Source: Nocardia fluminea
Lineage (GTDB): Bacteria; Actinomycetota; Actinomycetes; Mycobacteriales; Mycobacteriaceae
Length of the DNA: 64,000 nt
Reading direction: 5' to 3'
Assembly (NCBI RefSeq): GCF_002846365.1
Contig: NZ_PJMW01000001.1
Span: forward strand, 124,001 to 188,000
The notes under the pieces are model-generated. The model did not search any database, was not told the DNA's origin, and saw only the letters and a list, made by a program, of their open reading frames with translations. The translations under genes were made by a program, and so were the position numbers. Of the stretch, positions 18,991 through 27,391 are shown piece by piece (within the stretch, counting starts at the first letter, position 1; every line of letters starts with the position of its first letter).

Positions 18991-20247
18991 ATGCGTGCAC
19001 TGCTGGCCTTCACCGGCAGCCGGGGCGATGCCCAGCCCGGCATCCTCCTGGCTCGCGAGCTGCTGGCTCGCGGGCACTCGGTGACGCTCGCACTCTCGCC
19101 CAATCTCGTCGACTTCGCCACCGCGCACGGCATCGCCGCCGTAGGTTTCGGCCGCGACAGCGCCGAACTGCTGCGCACCCAGCACGACGATCACCGCTTT
19201 CGCAGTCCGAATCCGCGACAGCGGGTGCGTGCGGTGCTGGATCTGCAACGGCGCGGCGTCGCCGAGGCGGTGCGCGATCTGCTCGTTCTCGCACCCGGTC
19301 ACGATGTGCTCGTGACCGGAATGGCGGGCGAGGAGGCGGCCGAGAAGGCCGCGCGGCGCGTCGGGTTGCCGCTGGCCGCGGTGCACTTCTTTCCGATCCA
19401 TCCGAATCGCTCGGTGCCGGTGGTACCCACCGCGTGGGGCGCCCGCATCCCGAAAGCGCTCAACCGGCGGATCTGGTCGGCGTTGCGGTGGGCCAGAGAC
19501 GCCGCACTGGAACAACCGCTGTCGGAGTTCGGGATCGTCGAACATCAGCTGCCCGCCCGGGTGTCGATCCAGGCTTATGACGTCGACCTGTTTCCGGGGT
19601 TGGCGGCCGAGCTGCCGGATCGGCACCCGGTGACCGGTTTCGCCGTCGATGCCGACGGATTCCTCAGCGCCGCTGCCGATCCCGCGCTCACGGCGTGGCT
19701 GGACGCCGGTTCGGCGCCGATCTATGTGGGCTTCGGCTCGATGACGGTCGACGATCCGGGGGCGCTGGTGGCGATGCTGCGCACGGTCTGCGCCCGTCGT
19801 GGTCGCAGACTGCTGCTGGCCGCGGGATGGGCGGGCATCGACCCTGTCCTGTCGCCCGAGGTGGCGATCGTCGAACAGGTCGATCACGCGGCGGTGTTCC
19901 CGCGCTGTCTCGCCGCGGTGCACCACGGCGGCGCGGGCACGACCGCCGCGGCACTCAGAGCCGGTGTGCCGCAGGTGATCTGCGCGATCCAAGCCGATCA
20001 GCCGTACTGGGGCCGGGCGCTGGAGCGGCTCGGGATGGCCGGCACCGTGCGCGCAGGCGCACTCACCGAGGCCCAGCTCAGTGCCCTGCTCGACCGCGTC
20101 GCGGACCCGAACGTGGTCTCGCGGGCGGCCACCTACGCGAGCCGGTTCGCGGGGACCGGGGTGGCACGCGCGGCCGACGAGGTGGAATCTGTTGTCCCCC
20201 TGTCGTTCCCGAGTCCCGTTTCCATCCACGCCGGGAGGCAGCAATGA
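18991..20247 (+). CDS. GT1-family glycosyltransferase, cassette copy 1 gene 2
   Basis: The 418-residue enzyme has a GT-B fold. The N-terminus, MRALLAFTGSRGDAQPGILL, is typical of mycobacterial Gtf and macrolide glycosyltransferases. The C-terminal sugar-nucleotide site is AAVHHGGAGTTAAALRAGVP with IQADQPYWG. It should transfer a sugar from an NDP-sugar to a lipid or polyketide hydroxyl. It sits between an acyltransferase and an export pair, so the acceptor is probably the lipid that is acylated and exported. Its last four bases overlap the ABC ATPase start. Confidence 0.88.
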   Translation: MRALLAFTGSRGDAQPGILLARELLARGHSVTLALSPNLVDFATAHGIAAVGFGRDSAELLRTQHDDHRFRSPNPRQRVRAVLDLQRRGVAEAVRDLLVLAPGHDVLVTGMAGEEAAEKAARRVGLPLAAVHFFPIHPNRSVPVVPTAWGARIPKALNRRIWSALRWARDAALEQPLSEFGIVEHQLPARVSIQAYDVDLFPGLAAELPDRHPVTGFAVDADGFLSAAADPALTAWLDAGSAPIYVGFGSMTVDDPGALVAMLRTVCARRGRRLLLAAGWAGIDPVLSPEVAIVEQVDHAAVFPRCLAAVHHGGAGTTAAALRAGVPQVICAIQADQPYWGRALERLGMAGTVRAGALTEAQLSALLDRVADPNVVSRAATYASRFAGTGVARAADEVESVVPLSFPSPVSIHAGRQQ

Positions 20248-21197
20248 GTACCGACATCGCCGTCCGCACCCGAGGTCTCGGCAAGTCCTACGGCGACTTC
20301 ACCGCCGTCGGCAGCGTCGACCTCGGTATCGAGGCCGGATCGGTGTTCGCGATGCTCGGCCCCAACGGTGCGGGCAAGACCACGACCGTCCGCATGCTCG
20401 CCACCTTGCTGCGACCGGACCGGGGCAGCGCCGAGATCTTCGGCTACGACGTGGTGCGCGAGGCGACCGCGGTGCGCTCGATGATCGGGCTCACAGGCCA
20501 GTACGCCTCGGTCGACGAAACCCTCACCGCCGGTGAGAATCTGCGGCTGTTCGGACGGCTGCTCGGCCTGTCACGACGCGCCGCCGCGAGCCGGGCCGGG
20601 GAACTTCTCGAGGAATTCGAACTGTCGGCCGTCGCGCGCCGCAGCGTCAGCGCCTTCTCCGGCGGCATGCGACGTCGACTCGATCTCGCCGCGACCCTGA
20701 TCACGGTGCCGCCGCTGATCTTCCTCGACGAGCCGACCACGGGCCTGGATCCGCATACCCGCGACCGCATGTGGGGCATCGTGCGCGGACTGGTCGCGCG
20801 CGGCGCCACCGTGTTGCTCACCACCCAGTACCTGGAGGAGGCCGACGCACTCGCCGACCGGATCGCGGTCATCGACCGCGGCAGGATCGTCGCCGACGGC
20901 ACTCCCGCCGAACTCAAGTCCTCCATCGGTGAGCAGGTGCTACGCCTCGACATCCCCGACACCGCCGATCTGCGCCGGGCCGAGGCGCTGATCCAGGAGA
21001 TGACCGGCGATGTGCCGGAAGGGTCGTCGACAGGGACGCTGACCGTCGCGCTGCACGATGTCACGCACGGCGCCGACATCGTCGCCGCCTGTCGCGCCGA
21101 GGGCATCACGCTGCGCGGTTTCGCGGTGGACCGGCCCGATCTCAACGAAGTGTTCCTGTCGCTGACCGGGCACGCGCGCACCGTGGACGCGGCATGA
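20244..21197 (+). CDS. DrrA-like ABC exporter ATPase, cassette copy 1 gene 3
   Basis: The 317-residue protein has Walker A GPNGAGKTTT, signature FSGGMRRRLDLA, Walker B LIFLDEPTTGLD and the extra C-terminal DrrA domain (LRGFAVDRPDLNEVFLSLTG). DrrAB-type exporters move hydrophobic products; in mycobacteria DrrABC exports PDIM/PGL lipids. The ATG is preceded by GGGAGG, and the 3' end overlaps the permease gene by four bases. It is nearly identical in layout to the copy-2 ATPase at 47858. Confidence 0.93.
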   Translation: MSTDIAVRTRGLGKSYGDFTAVGSVDLGIEAGSVFAMLGPNGAGKTTTVRMLATLLRPDRGSAEIFGYDVVREATAVRSMIGLTGQYASVDETLTAGENLRLFGRLLGLSRRAAASRAGELLEEFELSAVARRSVSAFSGGMRRRLDLAATLITVPPLIFLDEPTTGLDPHTRDRMWGIVRGLVARGATVLLTTQYLEEADALADRIAVIDRGRIVADGTPAELKSSIGEQVLRLDIPDTADLRRAEALIQEMTGDVPEGSSTGTLTVALHDVTHGADIVAACRAEGITLRGFAVDRPDLNEVFLSLTGHARTVDAA

Positions 21198-22042
21198 CCA
21201 CCCTTCGCGAAAGTTCGAGGACCACCATGACCCGTACGGCCGAGAAGCCGCTCCAGGTGGTGCGCGCGCCACGCGTGACCCGCGTCGGTCCGCTTGCTGC
21301 CCTTCACCATTCGCTGATGATGGCGTGGCGCGGACTGCTCACCTTCCGGCACAGCCCGCAACTGCTCTACGACGCCATCCTGCTGCCGATCGTCGGCCCG
21401 GTGCTGTTCGGCAGCATCTTCGGCACCGCCATCGCGGGCAGCATGGCGGCCTATCTGCCGATCATGATTCCGGGCGTGCTGGTCCAGATCGTGCTCACCT
21501 CCTCGGTCGCCACCGGCGTGCAATTGTCCGAGGACATCCACTCGGGTGTCTTCGACCGCTTCGTCGCCATGCCGATCGCCCGCTCCGCACCGGTTGCCGG
21601 GGCATTGCTGGCCGGGGCGGTGCGCTACCTGATCGCCGCGACCACCGTCGTGATCGTCGGATTCTGTATGGGCTACCAACCCGCGCACACCGCCGGATTC
21701 CTGGCCGGCGCCGTTTTGGTCGTGGTCGCCACGACCGCCATCAGTTGGTTGTTCGCCTTCATCGGTGCCACCATCGCCCGCCCCGCCGCCGTGCAGGGCA
21801 TGTCCATGCTGGTGCTCACCTTCCTCGGCTTCGCCTCCAACGCCCTGGTCCCTGAGGAAGCCATGCCGACCTGGATGCGCCACGTCTCGGACCTGAACCC
21901 GGTGTCCTACCTGGTCTCGGCCGTACGCACCCTCGCCGCAGAGGGCACCGTCGGCGCCGATGCCTGGTGGTCGCTGGTCGCCTCGGTGGTCGTGGTCGCT
22001 GTTTTCGCGCCGTTGACCGTGCGCACCCTCCGTTCCCGCTAG
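21194..22042 (+). CDS. DrrB-like ABC-2 permease, cassette copy 1 gene 4
   Basis: The 282-residue membrane protein belongs to the ABC-2 family. Six hydrophobic segments follow a soluble N-terminus, and the family signature region includes IPGVLVQIVLTSSVATGVQL, DIHSGVFDRFVAMPIARSAP and LNPVSYLVSAVRTLA. It would pair with the preceding ATPase as a homodimeric or two-subunit exporter. The start overlaps the ATPase stop (ATGA). An alternative internal ATG at 21227 is possible. Confidence 0.92.
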   Translation: MTTLRESSRTTMTRTAEKPLQVVRAPRVTRVGPLAALHHSLMMAWRGLLTFRHSPQLLYDAILLPIVGPVLFGSIFGTAIAGSMAAYLPIMIPGVLVQIVLTSSVATGVQLSEDIHSGVFDRFVAMPIARSAPVAGALLAGAVRYLIAATTVVIVGFCMGYQPAHTAGFLAGAVLVVVATTAISWLFAFIGATIARPAAVQGMSMLVLTFLGFASNALVPEEAMPTWMRHVSDLNPVSYLVSAVRTLAAEGTVGADAWWSLVASVVVVAVFAPLTVRTLRSR

Positions 22043-22117
22043 GCGTACCTGCGCCTTCGCTCCGGCCGTGCGCAGCTGAGAAACGCTCTCGCGTCGGCCC
22101 AGACCAGGAGTCCTTCG

Positions 22118-23494
22118 ATGACCCTCATTGCCCCCGCCCTCGCGGTGTCCACCGAGCTCAACCGGATCACCGCCGACGACGACCTGTTCTTCAAACTGCA
22201 CAGCCTCTACCCCAACGCCCTGGTCAACCAGCTGGCATACCGCTTCGACAGCGCGCTGAGCCGGGACCTGCTCGCCGACTGGCACGCGCACCTGGCGACC
22301 GGATTCATCGCCCGCCGGGTCCGCACCACGCGCTTCCCGATCGCCCGCGCGCACTGGGAGCCCGCCACCGAATCCCTGCCGCTGCACTGGTCGGACACCC
22401 CGATTCCCGAGGACCGTGTCCTCGACTGGTTCCTCGAGCAGGCCGCCGTCGAATTCGACCCCGAGCGCGGGCTCGTGTGGCAGCTCGCGGGCGCCCCGCT
22501 CGAATCCGGCGGCACCGTCGTCACTCTGGTCGCCTCCCATGTCGCATGTGACGGCGGCGGCATGATGCACGCGATCGTCGACTCGCTGGACCGGCTCAAC
22601 CGTGGCGAGTCACCCGACCGCTCGGCCAGTGCGGGCAGACTCGTCGGCCCGATCGCGGGCAGGGGTCGTTTCGCCGCCGACCTCGCCGATGCCCGCGGGC
22701 AGCTGCGTGCCGTGGCTCGCGGGGTGCGCGCGGCTCGCCGGGCCCGCGGGGTCAGCGAACCGGCCCGCAACCCCCGCCCAGCCGAACCCCGGCTGCCCCA
22801 CGCCGACACCTGGCAAGCCGCCGAAGCCATCGTCCAACTCGACCTCGCCGAATGGGACGCCGTCGCCACCGCACACGGCGGCACCACCAACGGCCTGCTG
22901 ATCGGCGTCGCAGTCGGGCTGCTCGGTCGCAGTGGCCGCATCGCCGACGGCGCGCAAGTCCGCGTCGACATCCCGCACTCGATGCGCGAGGCCGACGACC
23001 CACGCGCCAACGCCACCACCGGACTACCGATCAGCGTCAGCTACCACGCCGGCGAACGCGCCGATCTGCCCGCCGTCCGCGCCGCCCTCAAAGCAGCCGG
23101 CCGCGCCTACCGCGACCCGGCCACCATCCCACCCATCCAACACCTGCAACCGGTACAGATGCTGCTACCGAAAATGGTGCTGCACAAATTCGCCCGCACC
23201 GCCAAAGCCCCGGAATGCCTGTGCACCAACATGGGTCGCACCGCCCAGAACATCGCGACCCTCGGCACACACCACGCACGCGACGTCATCATGCGCCCAG
23301 TGGTCAACCCCGGCCCCGTCGAGCTGTTCCGCCAGGTCGAGGTCGGCATCAATCTCGCCTTCTCCTGCGACGACGACACCGTGACATTGGTAGTCACGGG
23401 CGGCGACCCCGACCGCTTCCCCACCCGCGCGGCGCTGCGCGAGCTGCTGGCCGCCGAATTCGCGGACTGGGGGCTGACGCCACGGTTCTGGTGA
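22118..23494 (+). CDS. Condensation-like acyltransferase with HxxxDG motif, cassette copy 1 gene 5
   Basis: The 458-residue protein has a CoA-dependent acyltransferase fold and a catalytic SHVACDGGG. Other landmarks are NRITADDDLFFKLHSLYPN and VRVDIPHSMR-like DIPHSMREADDPRANATTGL. It is more like PapA/WS-DGAT-type enzymes than NRPS condensation domains because it stands alone. The ATG is preceded by AGGAG. Together with gene 1 the cassette has two distinct acyltransferases for one glycosyltransferase, which fits a diacylated glycolipid product. It converges on the DUF779 gene with a four-base gap. The substrate is inferred only. Confidence 0.82.
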   Translation: MTLIAPALAVSTELNRITADDDLFFKLHSLYPNALVNQLAYRFDSALSRDLLADWHAHLATGFIARRVRTTRFPIARAHWEPATESLPLHWSDTPIPEDRVLDWFLEQAAVEFDPERGLVWQLAGAPLESGGTVVTLVASHVACDGGGMMHAIVDSLDRLNRGESPDRSASAGRLVGPIAGRGRFAADLADARGQLRAVARGVRAARRARGVSEPARNPRPAEPRLPHADTWQAAEAIVQLDLAEWDAVATAHGGTTNGLLIGVAVGLLGRSGRIADGAQVRVDIPHSMREADDPRANATTGLPISVSYHAGERADLPAVRAALKAAGRAYRDPATIPPIQHLQPVQMLLPKMVLHKFARTAKAPECLCTNMGRTAQNIATLGTHHARDVIMRPVVNPGPVELFRQVEVGINLAFSCDDDTVTLVVTGGDPDRFPTRAALRELLAAEFADWGLTPRFW

Positions 23495-23498
23495 CGGA

Positions 23499-23897
23499 CT
23501 AGGAGGCTTCCCCGACGACGCCGGCAGCTGATTCGACCTGGTCGATCCGCAGCGCGAACCGGAATCCGCACGCCGCCTCGAGCGAGGCCGAACCCGCTTG
23601 CGGACGGTTGCGCACCTCGATGCTGACGTCGAGGTCGTCGAACCCGACATGAAATCGGTCCGCCATCCACAACTGGGTGTGCCACGCCGTCTGCCCGGCC
23701 AGGACGTCGCCTGCCTCGGGACGAAAGTCCTCGCGCCGGACACAGACCGGGGTGTACCCGTCGGTGTCGGGCGCCAGGTACAGCACCACCGGGCCGTGCA
23801 TCTCGCGCAGCAGCCTGAGCACCCGCAGCGCATCATCGCTGGCCTCGACCGCACGGTGACGGTGATCTACCTTGCGGCCGTGGGGATGTCGAACCAT
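23499..23897 (-). CDS. DUF779-family protein lacking the usual cysteine pair
   Basis: The 132-residue sequence follows the DUF779 pattern: EASDDALRVLRLLREMHGPV, then an acidic/Cys segment, then DVLAGQTAWHTQLWMADRF and LDVSIEV. In family members, which often accompany aldehyde dehydrogenases, the central segment usually contains GGCCDGS. Here it reads LAPDTDGYTPVC, so the paired cysteines are replaced while a later Cys remains. GGAG lies six bases before the ATG. There is no aldehyde dehydrogenase next to it. Function is unknown; a metal or redox role seems less likely for this variant. Confidence 0.68.
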   Translation of the reverse strand: MVRHPHGRKVDHRHRAVEASDDALRVLRLLREMHGPVVLYLAPDTDGYTPVCVRREDFRPEAGDVLAGQTAWHTQLWMADRFHVGFDDLDVSIEVRNRPQAGSASLEAACGFRFALRIDQVESAAGVVGEAS

Positions 23898-24054
23898 GGT
23901 GCACTCCTCGCAAACTCTCGACGTGATCGCATTCGGAGCACACTATGGTGGCGCAAGGTTGGTCCAGGGTTGGTGTCGGGGCGATTTCGCGAAGATCATC
24001 TCCGTGGCGTCGACGCCGTGGAATCCGAGCGCGCGCTCGACGTTGACTACTGAT

Positions 24055-25059
24055 ATGGCACTCGAATCGGTTCGCTTCTCGATCCTGGACCGCTCCCGCG
24101 TGCGGCGTGGGCAGGACCACGCCGACGCCCTGCGGGAGACGGTGGCGTTCGCGGTGCTGGCCGAGCAGTGGGGCTATCACCGGTTCTGGGTCGCCGAACA
24201 CCACAGCGTTCCCGGTGTCGCCGGTACTGCGCCGACCGTGCTGGCGGCGGCGGTCGCGGCGGCCACCTCGCGCATCCGCGTCGGCACCGGTGGGGTGATG
24301 TTGCCCAATCATCAGCCCCTTGTCGTCGCCGAGCAGTTCGGCGTGCTCGGGGCGCTGTTTCCCGGCCGGATCGACATGGGCCTCGGTCGTTCGGTCGGCT
24401 TCACCGACGGCGTGCGCCGCGCGCTCGGCCACGACCTCGACGACGCCGACGACATCGACGCACGCCTCACCGAGGTCCTCGAGTATTTCGCATCCGGCAG
24501 GAAGGGCGTGCACGCCGGCTCCGCGGAGAACGTGGATGTTCCGGCATTCCTGCTCGCCACCGGTTCCGGGGCCGAGCGCGCCGCGCGATTCGGCCTGCCG
24601 CTGGTGATCGCCCCCCTCGCGGGCACGCAGGCGATGGTCGACGCGATCGAGCGGTACCGCACACTGTTCCAGCCCTCGGACCGGACCCCACGACCCTATG
24701 TCGTGGTCTCCGCGACGGCGATGATCGCCGATACGACCGAGCAGGCGCGCCGGCTGTTGCTGCCCGAGGCCTGGGCGAGCGCCTACTCGCGCACGCACGG
24801 TGAGTTCCCCGCGCTCATACCACCCGCGGACATCGACCCGGCGGCGATGACCGATCGGCAGCGTCACCTGTTCGAGCAGGCACTCGGCAACCAGATCCAC
24901 GGCACCGAGGACCAGGTAGCCGAAGCGCTGGAGAACCTGGTGAGCAGCACCGACGCGGATGAAATCCTCGTCCACACCAGCACTTTCGATCGAGCGGCTC
25001 GGCTGGATTCACATCGACGGCTGGCTCGCGTCGTCGGACTGCGGAGTTGGTTCTCGTAG
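24055..25059 (+). CDS. LLM-class flavin-dependent oxidoreductase (MsnO8-like)
   Basis: The 334-residue protein is a bacterial-luciferase-like TIM-barrel flavoenzyme. It has SILDRSRVRRGQ at the start and EQWGYHRFWVAEHHSVPGVA, followed by GTGGVMLPNHQPLVVAEQFG and GRIDMGLGRSVGF. The C-terminal segment GTEDQVAEALENLVSSTDAD is also typical. Such enzymes use reduced FMN or F420. No good ribosome site precedes the ATG at 24055, so the start may be leaderless or slightly wrong. It lies between cassette copy 1 and nltA, separated from nltA by 374 bases. A role in lactone lipid tailoring is possible but unsupported. Confidence 0.83.
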   Translation: MALESVRFSILDRSRVRRGQDHADALRETVAFAVLAEQWGYHRFWVAEHHSVPGVAGTAPTVLAAAVAAATSRIRVGTGGVMLPNHQPLVVAEQFGVLGALFPGRIDMGLGRSVGFTDGVRRALGHDLDDADDIDARLTEVLEYFASGRKGVHAGSAENVDVPAFLLATGSGAERAARFGLPLVIAPLAGTQAMVDAIERYRTLFQPSDRTPRPYVVVSATAMIADTTEQARRLLLPEAWASAYSRTHGEFPALIPPADIDPAAMTDRQRHLFEQALGNQIHGTEDQVAEALENLVSSTDADEILVHTSTFDRAARLDSHRRLARVVGLRSWFS

Positions 25060-25433
25060 ACAAAGTTTACCGAACCACTTTTGCTCTCAAAACAAAGCCG
25101 CTGGACCGGTAATTCATTCGACGGTGTAAACGATCGTGAGGTCACTCACTACGCGTGCACCGTTCTGCGGCATCGCACCGCCACGGCGAGGCGGCTCCGA
25201 CCGATAGCCGTAGTATTGCCGACAGCCACGGCAACGCCCCGCGTGCAGGTGATACGCCGGAATCGGACTGATTGCGGAAGTTTCCGTAACATGTTGTCGC
25301 ACACAGTAGTTCGCGTCGCGCAGTGGACTGGATCACAGCACTCGATGCCCGTCGGTGGCCGGTAGGGTTCGATTCCACCGGCGCTCGCGATTCGGCCGGC
25401 AAACCATTCTTCAGACCGCATCCGGGAGCTCAC
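25060..25433. other. 374-base intergenic region upstream of nltA
   Basis: No protein gene is supported here. The start of the region is AT-rich (about 25064-25130). A small dyad, GTGAG-GTCA-CTCAC, lies at 25136-25149, and an AACATGTT palindrome at 25288-25295. Either could belong to the control region of the nlt operon. The sequence between them looks non-coding on both strands. Confidence 0.5.
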
Positions 25434-26483
25434 GTGTCACAATCGCGTTTCGAATCCATCGGGGCATATCTTCCGTCGAACATCTTGTCCACCACCGAAT
25501 TGATCTCCCGGCTGAAAACGCCGCCGTCGTTCGATCTGGAGCGCATCACCGGCGTGAAAGAGCGCCGCGTGCGAGACACCCGCCCGGAGTCGGTCGAGGA
25601 CTCGTTCACCCTGGCCGTCAACGCGGCGCGCGACTGCCTGTCGCGCTCGCGCTACGCGCCCGGCGAGCTGGACGTGATCATCTCGTGTTCGATCACCCGC
25701 AGCAACGACGGCACCCGCATGTACATGGAGCCCTCGTTCGCCTCGACGATCGCCAAGACCCTCGGCGCCGAGCACGCCATCACCTTCGACGTGTCCAACG
25801 CCTGCGCCGGAATGCTCACCGGCACATACATTCTCGATCGGATGATCCGTTCGGGAGTGGTGCGCAACGGCATGGTGGTCAGCGGCGAGGCGATCACCCC
25901 GATCGCCGAGACCGCGGTGAACGAGATCTCGGAGAAATACGATCTGCAGTTCGCTTCGCTGTCGGTGGGCGACTCCGGGTGCGCGGTCGTGCTGGACCGC
26001 GCGGTCGACGACGCCGACAAGATCCACTACATCGAATTGCTCACCGCCGCCGAGCATTCGCACCTGTGCCTGGGTATGCCCAGCGACAAGTCCTCGGGTG
26101 TTGCGCTCTACACCGACAACCGCAAGATGCACAACGAAGCGCGGTTCCTGCTCTGGCCCGACGCCCAGGGCACCTTCCTCGAACAGCAGGGCCGCGACTT
26201 CGCCGGCGAGCAGTTCGACTACATCATCCATCACCAGTTCGGTGCCGCCGCGGTGCCTTACATCAACGCGGTGGCCGCTCGCGAGTTCGGCGCCGAGATG
26301 CCGCCGGACCTCAACGTGATCGAGAAGTACGGAAACACCTCGACCACTTCGCATTTCATCGTTCTGCACGATCAGCTCGCCGACGACAACATCGCGGCGG
26401 GATCGAAACTGCTCATGGTGCCCGCCGCGTCCGGCGTCGTCGCGGGATTCCTGTCCGCCACCATCTCCTCCCTGAAGGTCTGA
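25434..26483 (+). CDS. nltA: OleA-like thiolase subunit NltA, with catalytic triad
   Basis: The 349-residue protein is a KAS III/OleA-type thiolase that joins two long-chain acyl-CoAs head-to-head. The nucleophile is C124 in FDVSNACAGM. The His is in IIHHQFGAA (H266/H267), and the Asn is N301 in YGNTSTTSH. E99 in MYMEPSFA matches the position of the OleA general base. The GTG start has GGGAG five bases upstream; an earlier in-frame ATG adds non-conserved residues. It starts the operon nltA-nltB-nltC-nltD, which has the same composition as the nocardiolactone cluster described in Nocardia. Confidence 0.88.
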   Translation: MSQSRFESIGAYLPSNILSTTELISRLKTPPSFDLERITGVKERRVRDTRPESVEDSFTLAVNAARDCLSRSRYAPGELDVIISCSITRSNDGTRMYMEPSFASTIAKTLGAEHAITFDVSNACAGMLTGTYILDRMIRSGVVRNGMVVSGEAITPIAETAVNEISEKYDLQFASLSVGDSGCAVVLDRAVDDADKIHYIELLTAAEHSHLCLGMPSDKSSGVALYTDNRKMHNEARFLLWPDAQGTFLEQQGRDFAGEQFDYIIHHQFGAAAVPYINAVAAREFGAEMPPDLNVIEKYGNTSTTSHFIVLHDQLADDNIAAGSKLLMVPAASGVVAGFLSATISSLKV

Positions 26484-26491
26484 GGTCAACA

Positions 26492-27391
26492 ATGGGCATT
26501 CGCATCCGAGCCACGGGCACGAGTAGGTCCACCGACACCCACAGCGTCGTCACGCACAGCGGGCGCGCCGCCGCGCAATGTCTGGAACGGGCCGGTGTGC
26601 GCCCCGACCAGGTCGGCGTGCTGATCAACACCGGCGTCTTCCGCGACTCGAACACCGTCGAACCGGCGGTGGCCGCGTTGATCCAGAAGGCGGCCGGTAT
26701 CGGGCTCGACTACACCAGAAACGATCCGCGGACCTTCTCCTTCGATCTGATGAACGGCGCGGTCGGCGTCGTCAATGCCGTCCAGGTGGCGGGCTCGGTC
26801 CTGGCCACCGGTAGCACCGAGCACGTCCTGATCGTCGCCGGCGACACTCATCCGTCGCTGGCGCGATCGAGCGCCGACGCCGAATTCCCCTACGCCACCT
26901 CGGGTGCCGCGCTGCTACTCGAGCAGGTCGACGGCGCCGAGGGCTTCGGCCCGGTGTTCACCGCGACCGCTCCCGGCACTCCCGCGGGACAGGCCTACGT
27001 CGACACGGCCGCCATGGGCACCGTCGGGCGAACGCTGATGACGGTCGAGCGCGAACCCGACTTCGAGGACCGCGTCCTCGAGGTGGCCGTCGCAGTCGCG
27101 CACTCCGCGCTCGCCGACCTCGACGGCGCCTTCGTCGCGTTGATCGCGTCCACGCCGAGCCCGCGTTTCCCGGGTCGGCTGGCCGACGCGCTCGACATCG
27201 ACCGCGACGCGGTACGGGTGCCCGACCTGGCCGACGGCGACCCGCACACCGCCGCGCTGCCGTTGGCCTACGCCCGCGCGAGCGCCGAGGGCACCCTCAC
27301 CGGCTACACCCACGTGCTGTTCGTCGCCGCGGGCGCGGGTCCTTCCGCCGCCGCGACGCTGTACCGGCTCCCCGCGGAGACCACCGCGTGA
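26492..27391 (+). CDS. nltB: OleA-like partner subunit NltB, active-site Cys replaced
   Basis: This 299-residue thiolase-fold protein aligns with NltA, but the cysteine position is alanine (A90 in FDLMNGAVG against FDVSNACAG). The His and Asn positions are also not conserved. A glutamate is retained in NTVEPAVAAL (E57). In the lipstatin pathway a comparable pair, LstA and LstB, works as a heterodimer in which one subunit has the catalytic triad and the other contributes the base; I infer the same here. The ATG lies eight bases after nltA, and the stop overlaps nltC by ATGA-type four bases. Confidence 0.85.
   Translation: MGIRIRATGTSRSTDTHSVVTHSGRAAAQCLERAGVRPDQVGVLINTGVFRDSNTVEPAVAALIQKAAGIGLDYTRNDPRTFSFDLMNGAVGVVNAVQVAGSVLATGSTEHVLIVAGDTHPSLARSSADAEFPYATSGAALLLEQVDGAEGFGPVFTATAPGTPAGQAYVDTAAMGTVGRTLMTVEREPDFEDRVLEVAVAVAHSALADLDGAFVALIASTPSPRFPGRLADALDIDRDAVRVPDLADGDPHTAALPLAYARASAEGTLTGYTHVLFVAAGAGPSAAATLYRLPAETTA

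Noticed and set aside
25366..25376. GGTTCGATTCC looks like a tRNA T-arm
   Set aside because: The flanking bases do not form a T-stem or acceptor stem, and no D- or anticodon-arm can be built upstream; it is probably chance.
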